From Eutypa lata (taxonomy: Eukaryota; Ascomycota; Sordariomycetes; Xylariales; Diatrypaceae): a stretch of DNA of 64,000 nt. The notes beneath the pieces were generated by a model. That model saw only the letters and a list, made by a program, of their open reading frames with translations, was not told the origin of the DNA and did not search any database. The stretch is taken from NCBI GenBank assembly GCA_022661535.1, contig JAKULF010000004.1, positions 2,418,001 through 2,482,000 of the forward strand, written 5' to 3'. The position numbers were made by a program, and so were the translations under genes. Of the stretch, positions 31,783 through 45,089 are shown one piece after another (the first letter of the stretch is position 1; every line of letters begins with the position of its first letter).

Positions 31783-33757
31783 ATGGTAACTGTCCAGCTG
31801 GATCTTAGCTCTACTGCAAGCAGCTGCGGGCCGATTCCTATAATACTACGTAGGCAGCCACCTAAACTTCGGTATCACCACGAAGATAGTGCCCGTCTTC
31901 AACGAATACCATTACGAACCTCTATGTGCGGAAGATTCAGTTCGACTCATCGTACTGGATCAAGCGACCGACGAGGAAAGACCTCCTGGGTTGCGCAAAT
32001 TATCCAACGCCGGCGCTCAGCGCGAAATGTAGATTACTCCTCTATTTCATATGCATGGGGCGAGCCCGAGTTCTCACAGACCTTGGAAGTAAGATGTGAT
32101 GGCGATACTTCATATCTGAGCATCACACCTAACGTCGATGCTCTATTACGGCGTCTTCGAACACTCAATGTGCTACATTGTTTGTGGATCGACGCCATAT
32201 GCCTCAACCAGGCCGACGAGGTGGAGAAGGCTCAACAGATCCCCATGATGGGACGTATTTTCGGAAAGGCCAAGATGGTTCACATTTGGGTTGGACTCGC
32301 GGACCGCATGACCGCGAAGTTGTTTACCTTTTTCGAGGAAACCTGCCTTCTCCCTGAAGTCAAAAGGGGGAAATGGCGTCACAGATTGCGCTTCTTACGA
32401 AGGAAATCTTTGGTGGCGAGGACAGCCTACGGGGATTACGCTGTTTGAGCCAGTTCGTTAATCAGCCTTTGTTTTCGCGTCGCTGGATCATCCAGGAAGC
32501 TTGTCTTTCTCAGCAGGCTACTGTTCACTGCGGGTGCTATTCTATCCCTTTGCCATCGCTTGTCCTAACAGCAATCCGGTTTCAGACTCTGGATATGTCA
32601 GATTATCCAATCAAGGTCATAGCCAATTTACGCAAACCAACCACAAAGCTCTGCTAGAGCTCTTGTGGAACTTCCACGAAGGTCGCTGCCTTGACCCTAA
32701 AGACCGCATTGTTGCTCTGTTTGGCCTCGTGCCAGATGACCGTAGGTTTCATCTGGATTACACTGTCCACTGGAACGAGTTATATAAGTAGGTTGCTTCG
32801 AGTATTCTTAACCTTGGTGATAACAACACCAGACTCCAAGTGCTACTCTATTCGTTTGAATTCGGGACTGCTTCTCTACCCGAAGATGTCGCCTACCCGT
32901 CGTGGGTCCCTGACTGGTCAAAAACTCGACAACGGGACCTTCCTTATGACTCTTACATAAAGAACCCGGATACCTATGAGCCTTATCCTACTTCCCTTGG
33001 GGATTCCGCAAAGGCTTCTTTGACATTCGACCGCGGTGCTCTTCAAATTCACTGGCACGTCTCGATTGGTGTCCTACAAGTTATTGATGTGATAAGATTT
33101 GTGTCACCTCCACGAGATAAAGGTCAAAGTATGGAACGAGTCATAAGTATATTGGAAAAGCTCTTCCCACACCCTTATGGTTCGGCTTCCAGAATCCTCG
33201 CAGTCTCTGCTTTGCTCAAGATGATCACAGAATTTCGTGCTTCGCAACATGACCAATGATTGGATACTTCGGCCTTTGCCATATACGCAAGACATATTAG
33301 TCGGAGACCGCTAAAGTCGTCAGATGTAGACACTTTAGGGAAGCTGTATTCTCTTTTATAGGAGTTCTGCCTGTTCGAGCTGCAGCCATCGGGGCCAGGG
33401 TCTAAAATCGGTGCAAGCTTCGGCATTGGCTCTAAGCAGATACAAGCTAGTGACCTAATGGTACCACTCTAGAATATACGATAGAGGCCCGATGACCATA
33501 GGAGACTTCTGAGCCAAAAGAAAAAGACCCTACATAGGAACACCATGCTCGCAGTGAGACGTATTCGAAATCTCTCTCTTTATGACGCGACTGGCGTGTC
33601 AAATAAGGAAATCCCAATTAGGGCGAGCCAAATTATAGGTCCGGCAGTGTGTGTTCTTCTAGAAGGTGAATGCGACCATGAACATAACCTATCCATCTTT
33701 CCGAAGCGGAATGACCACCTTGATAGAGAGCAGCAGTATGTAATGCAGCTGGTTTAG
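31783..33757 (+). pseudogene. HET-domain (heterokaryon incompatibility) gene, frameshifted
   Basis: HET proteins trigger cell death after fusion of incompatible hyphae. Pieces of one HET protein lie in order but in different frames. The N-terminus is at 31901-32032 (YHYEPLCAEDSVRLIVLDQA, LRKLSN). The core is at about 32028-32360 (YSSISYAWGEPEFS, LNVLHCLWIDAICLNQADE, IFGKAKMVHIWVGLA). FSRRWIIQEACLSQQATVH is at about 32370-32600, and LDPKDRIVALFGLVPDD at about 32600-32787. A possible 45-nt intron (32788-32832) leads to LLYSFEFG and SWVPDWSKTR (32833-33259). C-terminal pieces lie at 33360-33474 (IGSKQIQASDLMVPL, then stop) and 33545-33757 (MLAVRRIRNL, IIGPAVCVLLEGE). At least three frame changes and two stops break the gene. 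One frame change is near an AAAAGGGGGAAA run at about 32360-32372. Clear HET similarity; clearly not intact as read. Confidence 0.82.
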
Positions 33758-35220
33758 GATTTCATAATATTTACATGGAAGTCGGAGGAAACCTGATATC
33801 ACAAAGCCGAGCAAACAAGTAACGAGGGGGTCAAGACTATGGCTTGTTATTATAAGAACAGTGTAAAGGTCACTGCTGTCTATTTCCTACGTGTCAGTAG
33901 CCTATCTGTATAACCAACCCCTTATATATTATAAGCAAGCAGTACCTAGGTAGTTAGTATTTCATACCTTATGTAAGGTACAATTTGGATTCGGAATATT
34001 CGGTTAAACTACTACACGGGTTGATATATTTAGCTCCTATTTCAGCCCTACGGGAGCTAGGGGGCAGCTTAGAGTAGAACCACTTGGTCTGAGGGCGCTG
34101 GTCAGTCAAAGCCGGAATCCAAAGACACGGTGCTTTACGTTTAATAACGGATAGAGATGCCGATATGATAGAAGTACCTAGCTGAGCTGGTTTTCCGCTA
34201 CTGGCGTTTTATTGGGGCAGCTCCAATGATTAACTGTGTACCCAGTAGCTCAGATGCAGATGCTGTGCAAAGTTAGTTAGTGCTGCCTTTGAAACATTGA
34301 AGGCAGTATGTTGCGTTGCGATGATGTTTAAACGAATGCAGACTCATGAGCGGAATATTCCGTTAACTTGAACCACTTATAATTCTTCTATGTATGTAGT
34401 TAACTACATACATAGTTAGGTAGAAAAGATAATAAAAAGACTGTCTATTTTATGCATGTTGTGCAACGCATATCATACATAGCATATGACTCTGAAACGG
34501 CCCAGCATAGAGTGACTTGAAATCAGGTGTTACATTCGTAACTGTAGCCAATTGTTTCCCCAGAGAATGTTTTCCCTAGGAGCTGCGTAGCTGTGTGGTT
34601 ATTACTCCTGGGCGAATATATCCAACCCAGAGGAGTTGATCCACATATGTGCGTAGGCATACATAATGTTTCGAGTCGGCATATGATTACTACAGTACAA
34701 TAAACACATGTCCACTGAGCTCTTTCCAGCTAGGGTCTTCAGGGTTATATAGCATACCTACCTAGGTATCTATCTATCTAGGATTGGAATTAGAGTTAGT
34801 TAGAAGGTATGAATAACATTAGAAGAAGAGGGTGAACGAACCTGTGCCGCCTAAGCACATACGGCCATGCCGAACTTCTTCGATTCTGTGACACCGCATC
34901 GCCCCCATTGATGCGCGGCAGTGACACGACAGTGACACGCTGAACACGTTGTGGCTTAAGGATCGACCGGGCTTGCCTCAATTCCAAAAGTGAATGTAAC
35001 ACGGTTTACCATCACATAAGAACAACATACTTGGCTGCTTGGGGTAGGGTTCCTAACCAGTGGAAGAGGATAAGGAAGGTAGGTATCTTTTGTTCCTTCA
35101 CTTCCATCGCCGGTCCGGGATTGCTCCACCCGGACCCCTAAGTTACTGTGCAGAGGTACCTAGGTATGTAGGTATGGGTGTATGTATGTATGTTTTGTTC
35201 GCTATAATTACATACCTAGA

Positions 35221-35242
35221 GCTACCTACCTAGGTAGGTAGC
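35221..35242. repeat. Perfect 22-bp palindrome built from CCTAGG core
   Basis: GCTACCTACCTAGGTAGGTAGC equals its own reverse complement. It is the longest of many TACCTAGGTA-type palindromes in the non-coding parts of the window. Function unknown. Confidence 0.9.
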
Positions 35243-36291
35243 CTACTGGGTGACAGGTAATGCGGGAATTCAGCCTAGCCCCACCCGGCCTACCCGCCTA
35301 ATAACGGATTGACTACCTATGTACATACAAACCTTGCCATGTCTACCATGTGTGTATATATAATTACCTAGGTATACACTGTACCTTTATACACAAAATA
35401 GTCACATTTGTACAGTGTGGCTATGGAGGCACTCCCTCATTTTGACCCTCATCAACTAACTACTGTAACCCCAGCTATGGGCGGGCAGTCACATCATCCA
35501 CTCCAATTTCAACAAAATGTAGCTTGAAGTTCGACACCCAACTTGATGAATAACTAACTTTTTCCGTGAGCAAAGTCAGCCTCGCTTCCTCAAGGCCCGA
35601 CAAGACAAGACAAGACATAATTATATTCGTATTAACCAAGTCCAATTATTCCTTTACTGTCTCTTTAAAACGTATTCGTAATTGTTTATTCGTCCCAATT
35701 TCATTCGTTCACGTACTACTATATCTTGGAGGTGAAGTTCGGATCCGTCTCGGTCAAACGCTATCTATCTACGTATATCATATCACCTCTCGTGCGAGTG
35801 TCAAAAGAAGTAGAAGGGTGCTGTTTAGTTGGTAGTTATCGTGAGTCTGCGTAAACAATTAATCAATCATTCAGTCGGTCGGTCTGTTCGACCTTGCTGC
35901 CGCTGCACTGAAAGTCTGCTTTATTAAATTAGAGAATTTAAGTAATCTTGAGAATTAATATTAACCTTCTGCCCGCACCAGCTACCCGAACTTACCACTA
36001 CACCACTACTCTACGTACCTAAAAGTAGTTGAGCTGCAATACATACGACCACCGCCGCGACGATCAGCGGTTCCGTTTCCACAGCCCACATCATACACCT
36101 ACTACGCCCACCAACACCTCATCAGTTAGCTATCACTACCTTGACTGACTACCTTACCACGTCGATATTTGCTGCGCCCCAAGTTCCTACTCTAAAATCC
36201 TATTACGTCAATCAGTACCATTTCACACCTTTCTTACAACCCATATTCTCGACCCCATTACAGACCTTGAATTATACTGCTTTGTAACTAC

Positions 36292-36348
36292 ATGTCGTTT
36301 AAACCCGACTAGATGGATGCGAATTCGGGCTAAATGGGGAAGCCTTAG
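36292..36348 (+). promoter_or_regulatory. Three abutting mini-uORFs upstream of the RhoGEF gene
   Basis: Three short frames follow each other with no gap and in one frame: 36292-36312 (MSFKPD, TAG), 36313-36333 (MDANSG, TAA) and 36334-36348 (MGKP, TAG). A fourth, at 36453-36497, codes 14 residues and ends TAG followed directly by GTAACC, a possible intron donor. If present in the mRNA, this arrangement would be expected to restrict translation of the downstream RhoGEF. Presence in the mature leader is not shown. Confidence 0.45.
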
Positions 36349-36370
36349 ACAGAGACAGAGACAGAGACAG
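36347..36370. repeat. (AGACAG)4 microsatellite
   Basis: Four exact AGACAG units directly after the tandem uORFs in the RhoGEF leader; likely variable in length between strains. Confidence 0.9.
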
Positions 36371-36657
36371 AGAGCGACAGTAAACAGTGATAAGGAACGG
36401 TAGCGACAACGAAAGCGACATCACCAGTCGCCTTTCAAGCATACCAACTCCCATGAATGCGATTTCACCCGTCGCTTTTGCTATCTTTGCCATTTAGGTA
36501 ACCAACAACAACGCGCTGCGGACAGCGCGCAGGGTAAATCTAGGGTAAATTTACCTGTCGTGTTAACGTCGGCATTGGTCATTCTCAAAATTGTTCTTTA
36601 TCATATTGAGAGCGAGCTTGTTTAGGCTTCTCGTAACGGCTCGAACCCGCCGTAACC

Positions 36658-39600
36658 ATGTCTTTTCGAGGCGATGACCAGCGCCGGTATGGCCACGTTC
36701 CTCCGGTGCAATATCCTATCGCCGGCCATCCTCCAGGCTCAGATCAGTCGCTCGCTTACCCGTCTCGGAGATTAAGTTTCAACAATGGCGATGATTCTTC
36801 CCCTACTTTCGACCGGCCTACTACTCGACCGAGCTATCAGCCCACCTTGAATACAGCCACAAGAGGCTACGGTGCCTCTGAAGACGAACTGTTTCTAGGC
36901 AGTCCAAACACCGAACTAAACAGGCCTGGTATCTATAACAACTCTACGTCCGCTTTATCAGGTTATCAACACCAATATCAGGCTTCAACGCCTCCAACCC
37001 CGTCCACATATAACCCACAGGCTTTCGCAAGGTCCCAGTCCACCAATCTACCTTATAGTCCTCACCCGAGCCACAGATGGACACCACCAAACAATGCGCC
37101 ACCGGCTTCCTATAGTCCCACGACGCCCTCTAATTTCACACCTGCGCCTTATAACCCGGCTGCCTATTCCACTGCATCAGTACCGCAGCGCCATTCGACC
37201 TACTCTGGCTATCATAACAACACCCAGGCCTATGGCTCACCACCTATTCCTCAGTCACCTTACTTTCAGTCTCAGCCTGGTTACATTTCTCCTCCCGCGC
37301 ATCAGGCACAGGCCCCTCAGGCGCCGAATCCCTATGCGGCCTATGATCAGCCACCCCCAGGCGCCACGTACTCTGCGGCTACAAGTCCTGGCATTCCTCC
37401 TCATACTCAGGGTATCGAACCATCCTACTCGCAGTATTCTCCTGGCTATTCGAATCCTGCCACAAGCCCAACTCCTACCACGACGTCATTTTCTTCAGCC
37501 ACATCACAAGCCCCCTATCCCACATATTCACAGATACCCGTGGGTCCTAACTACTCAGCTAACGATCCGCACTCCTTCTTAAACCGTGCGAGATCCGGTT
37601 CATCCACGTCACCTTTGCCTTCTCCTCCGATTCATTCTCAGCCGACAACAAGCCTAGCACGACACCCAACAAATGCGCCCCTGCCAAGTCGGCCCACAGA
37701 TGATATCCCAGAGGAGCAATATGAACTAAATGGTAGCTTGTCTCAGGAGTATCCTGCGCAAGACGATATTATACGGGATATTGAGGCAGAACTTGGGGGC
37801 AGCAGTGGTTCGCACCGTGGCCGTCCCAGCGGCTTTAATCAACATAATGGGGTCGTCCCAGATGACGACTTACAGGTTCTACGTCGCTTAACATCAACGT
37901 CGAGCTATCATTCCAATGCTACTACTTTAGAAGACGAGACGGGCGTTAATCGATACTCCTCGAATGCATCAACCTTGGCCAGAAACCACTCTAACAATCC
38001 ATATGCAACTCCGGAGGAGGAGGGGGATGGAGATGAGAGTGATCCAGAAGGTGCTGCGGGGGCTTACGCTTTACAACAAGCCGAAGAAGACGACCGTCTC
38101 TTCAGTGCACCTGCCCCTTTCCCATATCTCGGCCAACCTGAAGTATCCGTTCAACCTGCTCTGCCAACCCATAAGGAGGAGTCTGGCAGTGACAGCGATT
38201 ACGGCATGGATCTTGGCCTTGCAGGTGGAGGCTATGCGGGAAACCTAGCATATGACGATAACCTCGCCTCGCCCCCTATGAATGATGTGAATCCGCTAGA
38301 TCTACAAGCTTCTCCTGTTCGAAGGAACCATGCGTCCCAGAGAAGCCACGACAGCAACCAGTACCCAGCTTTCAAACAGGCCGATGTGGATTATGGCGAT
38401 ACGGGTGGCCTGCAGTCGCCTTCTGCTCATCGACTCAGCTTTGACGAAGGAGATGAGCGTGTCTCCCTGCAATCAATGCAAAGCAGCAGCGAATCCGGAA
38501 ACAAGGAAGATTACCCGGACATGTTCTATCACCCTGGCATGACTAACCGACCACTGCCACCAGTCCCGACATCAGACAGCAGCTCTATGTTGTCCATCAA
38601 CACATCTAATCGAGGCCAACATGGGTACTCGCACAGCATGGACTCGCGGCCGTACACTGGACCAGACGCTCACTACGGCCAGAATGCCCAACAGCTGCAA
38701 GTCGAAAGATCTATATCATTATCTAATCACAACACCTCTCCACAGGTGCAGCCTCCGGGGAGGTCAAAAACCGACGCAGCCGAGGAACGAAATCGTCTTA
38801 AACACTTGAGGCAACAGTCACTAGGTCAGCAGAGCTCGCCATACGACAGCTACGACAGCACTACCACGCCGCCTACCATAGCTAACTATGATGTGATAAC
38901 ATTGCCAACTGGGAGACGACGCAAGTTTCAGCCTGAGAAACTTACTATTGTTGACGTCCGTTCATGCAAGGAGCCTTGGGCGCTGAGCGGTATTGCAAAT
39001 TGGATTCGCGAGATGGCTGAAGGCGAGCCCGATCTTAGGAGAAAGACGGTTGAGGATGGATTGGTGAGGTTGTTTTGCCTGAAAGTTCCCACCATGAATG
39101 TCGCAGATGCCGAAGCACTTGGGGAGGTAGTCACCCACTCGATGTTGGAAACAGGCATTCTTGTGCCGGACGAGGAGTGGCTCAAGTTCGGCCAAGGGTC
39201 CATTTCTGGCGTGTTATGGCAGTTGACTGGACATGGTTGCTATACTCCTAAACTTCACGAATACGATGCAGAGACAGCAAGCCACGCTGTTGCGGCCAGG
39301 TGCTATTCCCATCATTGCACTAGGACCCTGAAGAAGGCTAACGTCGACGAGCTCATGGCCGGAGGAGTGAAGGTATTGGACTGGGAAACATTCTATGGTA
39401 TGACCAAGGAAAGTGTCAAGGGCAAGCCGAAAAAGGAAATCCAACGGCAAAATAACCTTCACGAGGTTGTCACGACCGAAGAAACATATATGGACCAGAT
39501 CGAAATTCTGCGCTCACTTTACCGAGATCGACTACTCCGCGCCCAGCCACGCATCATCGCTGAAGGTAGAATCGATAAGTTTGTCAATGCGGTCTTTGGA

Positions 39601-42050
39601 AAGGCGGAGGGGATTCAGGATGTCAACAAGAACTATCTTCTAGCTCAGCTGAAATATCGCCAGAAGGAGCAGGGGCCTTGGATCTTGGGCTTCAGTGATA
39701 TCTTTCGTGAATGGGTTCGAAAGGCCCGGGTTGCCTACGTCGAATATGCAGCTTCTTATCCATACGCACATTTCCTTGTCAAGAGGGAGGCCGAACGGAA
39801 TTACATGTTCAAGCAATTTCTAAACGAGAACCAAAGCGACCAGCGGTCCCAGAAGCTTGATTGGAGTACATACCTGAAAGCACCGATCACTCGTCTCCAA
39901 AGATATATTCTACTGATGAAGACCATCCTGGGCAATTCACTGATAGACAACGAGGAGAAGGCTAACCTTGCCAGAGCCATCGAGGAGACGGAGGCAGTAG
40001 CTACTGAAGCCGACGCCAAGGTGCACGAGATGCAAAAGAAGGTCACTATGATTGAGCTTGACCAGATGCTGGTCCTTCGGCCTGGGTTCCATGCCGATCT
40101 CAATCTGGATCATCTGGGTAGAGAACTCATACTCCAGGGCGACCTCCAGAGAATGGGCTCCAAGGGCGTGCGATGGGTTGACACCCATGCTCTTCTCTTT
40201 GACCACTACCTTATCCTTGCCAAACTTATAGCATCAAGGGATGGCAGGGTAGATAAGAAATATGATGTGTCGAAAGAGGTAAGTGGTGTATATTCTAATA
40301 TACAGTGCGGACACTAACATCCGTCTTAGCCGATTCCGATGCCTCTCCTCTTCCTAGACAGTAGTCAAGACGATCCCGTCTCAAAGCAGAAAGGCATTGC
40401 AGCACCATTGACCCGCGCAGCAAACTCGGCTTCAGACTCAAGGCTGAACAAGGTTGTGTCAAATGGTAATGACCGTCCTAGCCTAGACCATGTAGCTACG
40501 AGTTCAACCATGAGCACCGTTGCTGTCACGCGATTAGCGCCTGCCAACTCGGCCGATAACGAAGGCAGGATTTTGTACCCATTCCGCGTCAAGCATCTAG
40601 GTCACGAAGTCTATACGCTATTTGCCCTGTCCCAGCAGGTAAGACAGGACTGGTGTGACAGAATTATCGAAGCCAAAACACGGCATGCCAAAGCATTGCA
40701 TGCTCAGAATGCCGAGCCGTTCAGGTTGCGAGTCATGGCTGACAGCGCCTTCGGATATGATGCTGTCAACGCCATAGGCAAGTACGTTGGTGGTGTTCAC
40801 ATTCGCGGAACACCGCTTGATAGGGCGATCCGCGAGGTAGAGAAGACATTTGGGCCCGGTCGCGGCCCTCCTCCGATCTCTCGAGCCAACGTCTATTGCG
40901 CAACAGGGTTCACAGCTTTTGGAAAGAACATGATAGCAGTTGGGACAGACGTAGGCGTTTGCGTAGCGGAAGCCAACGATCAGAGAGGTTGGCACAAGGT
41001 CAGTTCAACCCCTACAATGCTTTGATATATATGATGCTAAATTTCTCTTAGGTCGTCTCTATTGGGGGGGTTAGGCAAATTGCCGTGCTTGAGGAGTTCT
41101 CTATTGTGCTTGTTCTATCAGAAAGAAGCCTCATATCATATCCCTTAGATGTGATTGCACCTCCTTCATCTTTTGCGGCCCCAGCAAATGACAACCTCCG
41201 TCGTTCTCCACAGAGACTAGCCAAGGACGTGGCATTTTTCGCGACAGCCCGCATGAAGGACAGGATGTTAATCTTCTACAAAAAGAAGGAAAATCTTCAT
41301 AGCACCTTCAAGGTACTTGAGCCTGTATACCAGAAAGCCAGCGAGAAAAAGTCACGACTGTTCGGGGGCGGTCGACGGGCTCCAGGGATGACTGAGAGTT
41401 TCCGTGACTACGACGAGTTCTACCTCCCTACGGAATGTTACTCTATCAACATATTCAACGCCTACATCGCCATTTCAACAACTAAAGGCTTTGAACTACT
41501 CACCCTAGACAAAAAGATACCGATGTCGATCCCAGACGTCAAGCAGCCGGCTATCGCCAACATCGCGAATCGCATCAGAGATCAGAGACCTTTAGGCATG
41601 TTCCGCCTCAACGACCAGGAATTCCTTCTCGCGTACGAGGACTGTGCAGTGTACGTGGACAAGCATGGAGATGTGAGTCGTAGTGTCATTATGGAATACT
41701 CAGGCAAACAGAAGAAAGCCAAGGGTGCTACCATGTACGGGCAGTATCTGTTGCTGTTCAACGAGGATTACGTTGAGGTACGCAATGCCGAGAACGGCCG
41801 GCTGCGGCAAATCATTGCCGGTAGAGATGTCAGGGTGCTTGACTATGGAATCAGGGGGCCAACGGGAGGGTCCTATCAAGCAAATGGTCACGGACTACTC
41901 AGTCCAGAAGGCGACAACGGTGCTGATTCAAAAGGCACCGTCAAAATATGCATGGCGCATCCGGAAGTTGCTGGCCAACAGATCGTTCTGGAGATGCTCC
42001 TTAACAATATACAGAGGAATGATATGCATGACGCACATGTTGGAAAATGA
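36658..42050 (+). CDS. rom2: Rho guanine nucleotide exchange factor, Rom2 type
   Basis: Activates Rho1 in the cell-wall integrity pathway at the plasma membrane (role known for Rom1/Rom2 in yeast). Three exons: 36658-40278, 40330-40998 and 41052-42050, with introns of 51 and 53 nt, both phase 0. Together they give 1762 residues. Residues 1-about 740 are disordered and rich in Pro, Ser, Tyr and Gln. A DEP-like domain follows (about 753-866), then the RhoGEF/DH domain (about 929-1127, LHEVVTTEETYMDQIEIL to ITRLQRYILLMKTIL). The PH domain (about 1153-1330) has a Ser/Thr-rich insertion spanning the exon 1/2 junction. The C-terminal citron-homology (CNH) domain is about 1338-1740. Domain order and length match Rom2-type proteins. 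The ATG at 36658 is in good context (AACCATGTC). Upstream mini-uORFs suggest translational control. Identity secure; the choice between Rom1 and Rom2 names is only by general similarity. Confidence 0.94.
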
Positions 42051-43667
42051 GACTAATGATGACGAATCAATCATGAAGCCCGATCATCAACAGCAAAAGG
42101 GAGTCACGTCATAGGTTAAGTGGCGTTGAAGAGAGGTGGTGGAATGGCCGGGAGGATGCAGCGCAATAGGCCCACTCTACGATTTCTGGATTTCATGCGT
42201 GCCCGCGATGCTTCCCCCTGCCGATACCCGAACTCCTCCTACTTAGCTGGATCAGGAGAGAAAGGGGTACACAGTCCCTTTCTTTGCTTAGTTTTGGAAC
42301 CGGGTATCCACCACCCGATTGGGAAATAGGAGATGTCTTGAGGTTGGTGACCAATGGGCAAACGCACCTGCGCATAATGGAAACCACTTCTATCTGGATA
42401 TGATGACATCAGACCATATTGCCCTGAGAAAGAGGGCCACTTCGGTGTTCCTGGCGTTCTTCCTTATATAGGTACTGGTGCTTTTTAGCCTGACATTTTG
42501 AAGAAGATGGAATTGAACGAGATGGATAGGGGGAGGGCACTACGAGACGGAAAGGAAGCAGTGCTCTAGGCAGGTGAATAAGAGGGCTCACCTCCGTCCT
42601 GTATGTAGCTAGTGATACCCACCATGCGACGTGTGACATGCGTGCCTGCTTGGGATGGGGATAGATCGGACAGCGAATGACTCCCCCAATGCGATACTTT
42701 TTATCTTTTGTGTTCTCCATCTAACTAACTACCTGGCATGTACCGATTGCGTACGATAGAGTGAAAAAAATAATCTAGCTGTCAATTTCCATAGCTACCT
42801 GCTCCATGCAAAGTGGACCGCTACGTCGTCTCTTCCAGTTGTCTCAGATCCCAACTACTTCCTAAGGTCGGAAACCCCAAGTCTCCGGAGATCGTGCCGG
42901 GTTCCGCCCTAGTTAAAGACCTCGGGACCTTCGCTGTCACCACCGTAGTCGCCGCCGTTTGGATATAGCTACTAACTAATTAAAGTCATCTAACTTGGTC
43001 TTCCGGTTATCATTACCAGGTGTTAATAGTGCTTACCTTGGTATTTACTTATCCCTTAGCTAAGCTACCTACCTAGGTATATAGGTGCCCGCTCATCAGC
43101 GCAGTAGTTAGCTAACTACCTACACTTAGGTACGTAGATAGCAAACAGTCATCTGTTCGATTAACGTTAGGAGTTTAGCTAGATACTTGATGGTTAGATG
43201 ATAGATGGGACAGATCAAACTAGATAGAAGAGACAGACAGACAGACCGCGCACATACATACATACAATATGCATGCATGTACGAGCTAGCAGCTCTTTTA
43301 TAGTGTATCGAGGCGGGTATCTATCTACATTGCCACGCAGACGAGCCTTAGTTTGAGATTAATTTGGCTTGTTCGTAAAATCTCACTGTTTCGACATGAT
43401 GCTGCTGGTGGTGGCGATGACGATGATAGTTGGGATGGTGGTGGCGCGCGAGGCAGAGAGTTCATTTTCGTCCGGATACTTGGAGCGCTTACTCTGTTTG
43501 TGGTGGATGTAGGTGGATAGGTATGTAGATAGGCATACATGCACTGCAGCTTTGCGAGATTCTGGACTTCTGCTACTATTCGAGGTCTAACTAAGTCAGT
43601 ATGGAGTAACAAGTCAGCCGGTTTGTCAGCCGGTGCATACGTAGGCTCTAGTGTTGGTGTTGGTGGT

Positions 43668-43688
43668 GATGATGATGATGATGATGAT
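43668..43688. repeat. (GAT)7 microsatellite
   Basis: Seven exact GAT units in intergenic DNA, preceded by a GTTGGTGTTGGTGGT string. Confidence 0.9.
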
Positions 43689-45089
43689 GCGGTATAACGC
43701 GAGTTACCGTTGCCAACTCGCCGTGTTCCTTGTAGTGACTAGTACTTGCACACCTGGAACGTATATTCGTTTGGTGGTGGGAAGTATCGCGCAGTATGGG
43801 CTGACTAGGTATTAGATCGATCATCAAGGCATTCTCATAACAAACAACATGTTTCCCCTCTCGACCTCGTCATCATTCTTGTCTTGCTCGCTGCCTTCGC
43901 CGTCTCTTGTTTCCGGATAGTCACTCCCTAGCTGCACGCAATATCCCCTTTTCTAGGAGGGGTAGATGGTTTAGGGAAGATAGATCGGTCTAGACGATAC
44001 GCATGTTTGAGAAGAGGGTTGGTTTGGTCATGGGAATACGTAGACCAAAGGATGCTTCCACCCCAACAGTTTTTGCGAGATCTAGTATATATCTAGGGCA
44101 TCTCCTCCTTCCCCAGGCTCTCAGCATCTTATTTCCCATCCATCTATCTATCTCCCATCAAACATCTCCTTACTCCGTCCCAGGCCTTGGCCATGGCAAA
44201 CCTTGCATCTAGATCTTAGATCTCCTTATATATATATATATTGAAAACTTTACAAAAAAAACATCACTTTTCTTTTGTCACCGTTCTCCCTTGGGAATTT
44301 ACACTCAACATGCACATCTCTGCTTCTGCTGCATGTTGGTGACAAATCCCAAAATCCTCTAAGCTGGATCCAAGTATCTAGTCTCGTTTCACAAGAAAAA
44401 TATGGGCTGCAGGAATGACTTTACTGCATGGGCTAAGAGAAGGCACGCGGCTGGCCAGTACGTTCACCTGCACCTTTTTACGTGAACTTGAACTCATCTT
44501 TTTACTCGTCCAGGGCGATCAACGGAACAATCAACGGCAGGCATGATCAAAGCATGAAGTTCCATGAGTTGTACTTAAGTGGCACAGAGAGCCGCTTCCT
44601 GGTGGCCCGTTTTCAGTGGCTCTACCTAGTCTCGCGATGCTTCCGGCGTCGTTATCGGCAAACATCTAAGGGAACCCCCTAATAAAACCTAGCACAGACT
44701 CACCTGGGATTGGTGCCGAAGAGCAGCGTCAGCATGGGCGAGAAGAACGCCGGGGAGTCCCAACGCCGGTGCTGGTGTAGTTGTCGCCGCCCCTCCCAGC
44801 GTCACCGGCCCCCCCTCCCATTCCACCCTAGGAGGCGTATACATCTGCATCCTTGACCCTGACATCACGGTTACCGCCCTCTCTGATTCATCCGACTCAG
44901 AAACGGTAACACACACACACAGAAGGAGAGAGAGAAGATCCTAACAGGACTTAACATCTTATATATATTGAAACCCCAATAATAATATCACATTTCCTTT
45001 TGTAACTTCCCGCGAGATGCTGGAGGCACTTCAGAAGTAGACGGTGACAAGTTGGACTCCTCAGTTGGCTCTAGCTGCTGTCACATACC

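Larger units (their letters stand above)
33758..36657. other. Non-coding region and long leader of the RhoGEF gene
   Basis: About 2.9 kb without a gene. It holds repeated TACCTAGGTA-type palindromes (33947, 34751, 35158, 35367) and one perfect 22-bp palindrome (35221-35242). From about 35990 to 36290 the plus strand is C/T/A-rich, like a promoter and 5' leader. It then carries tandem mini-uORFs and an (AGACAG)4 repeat before the RhoGEF start at 36658. Confidence 0.55.
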
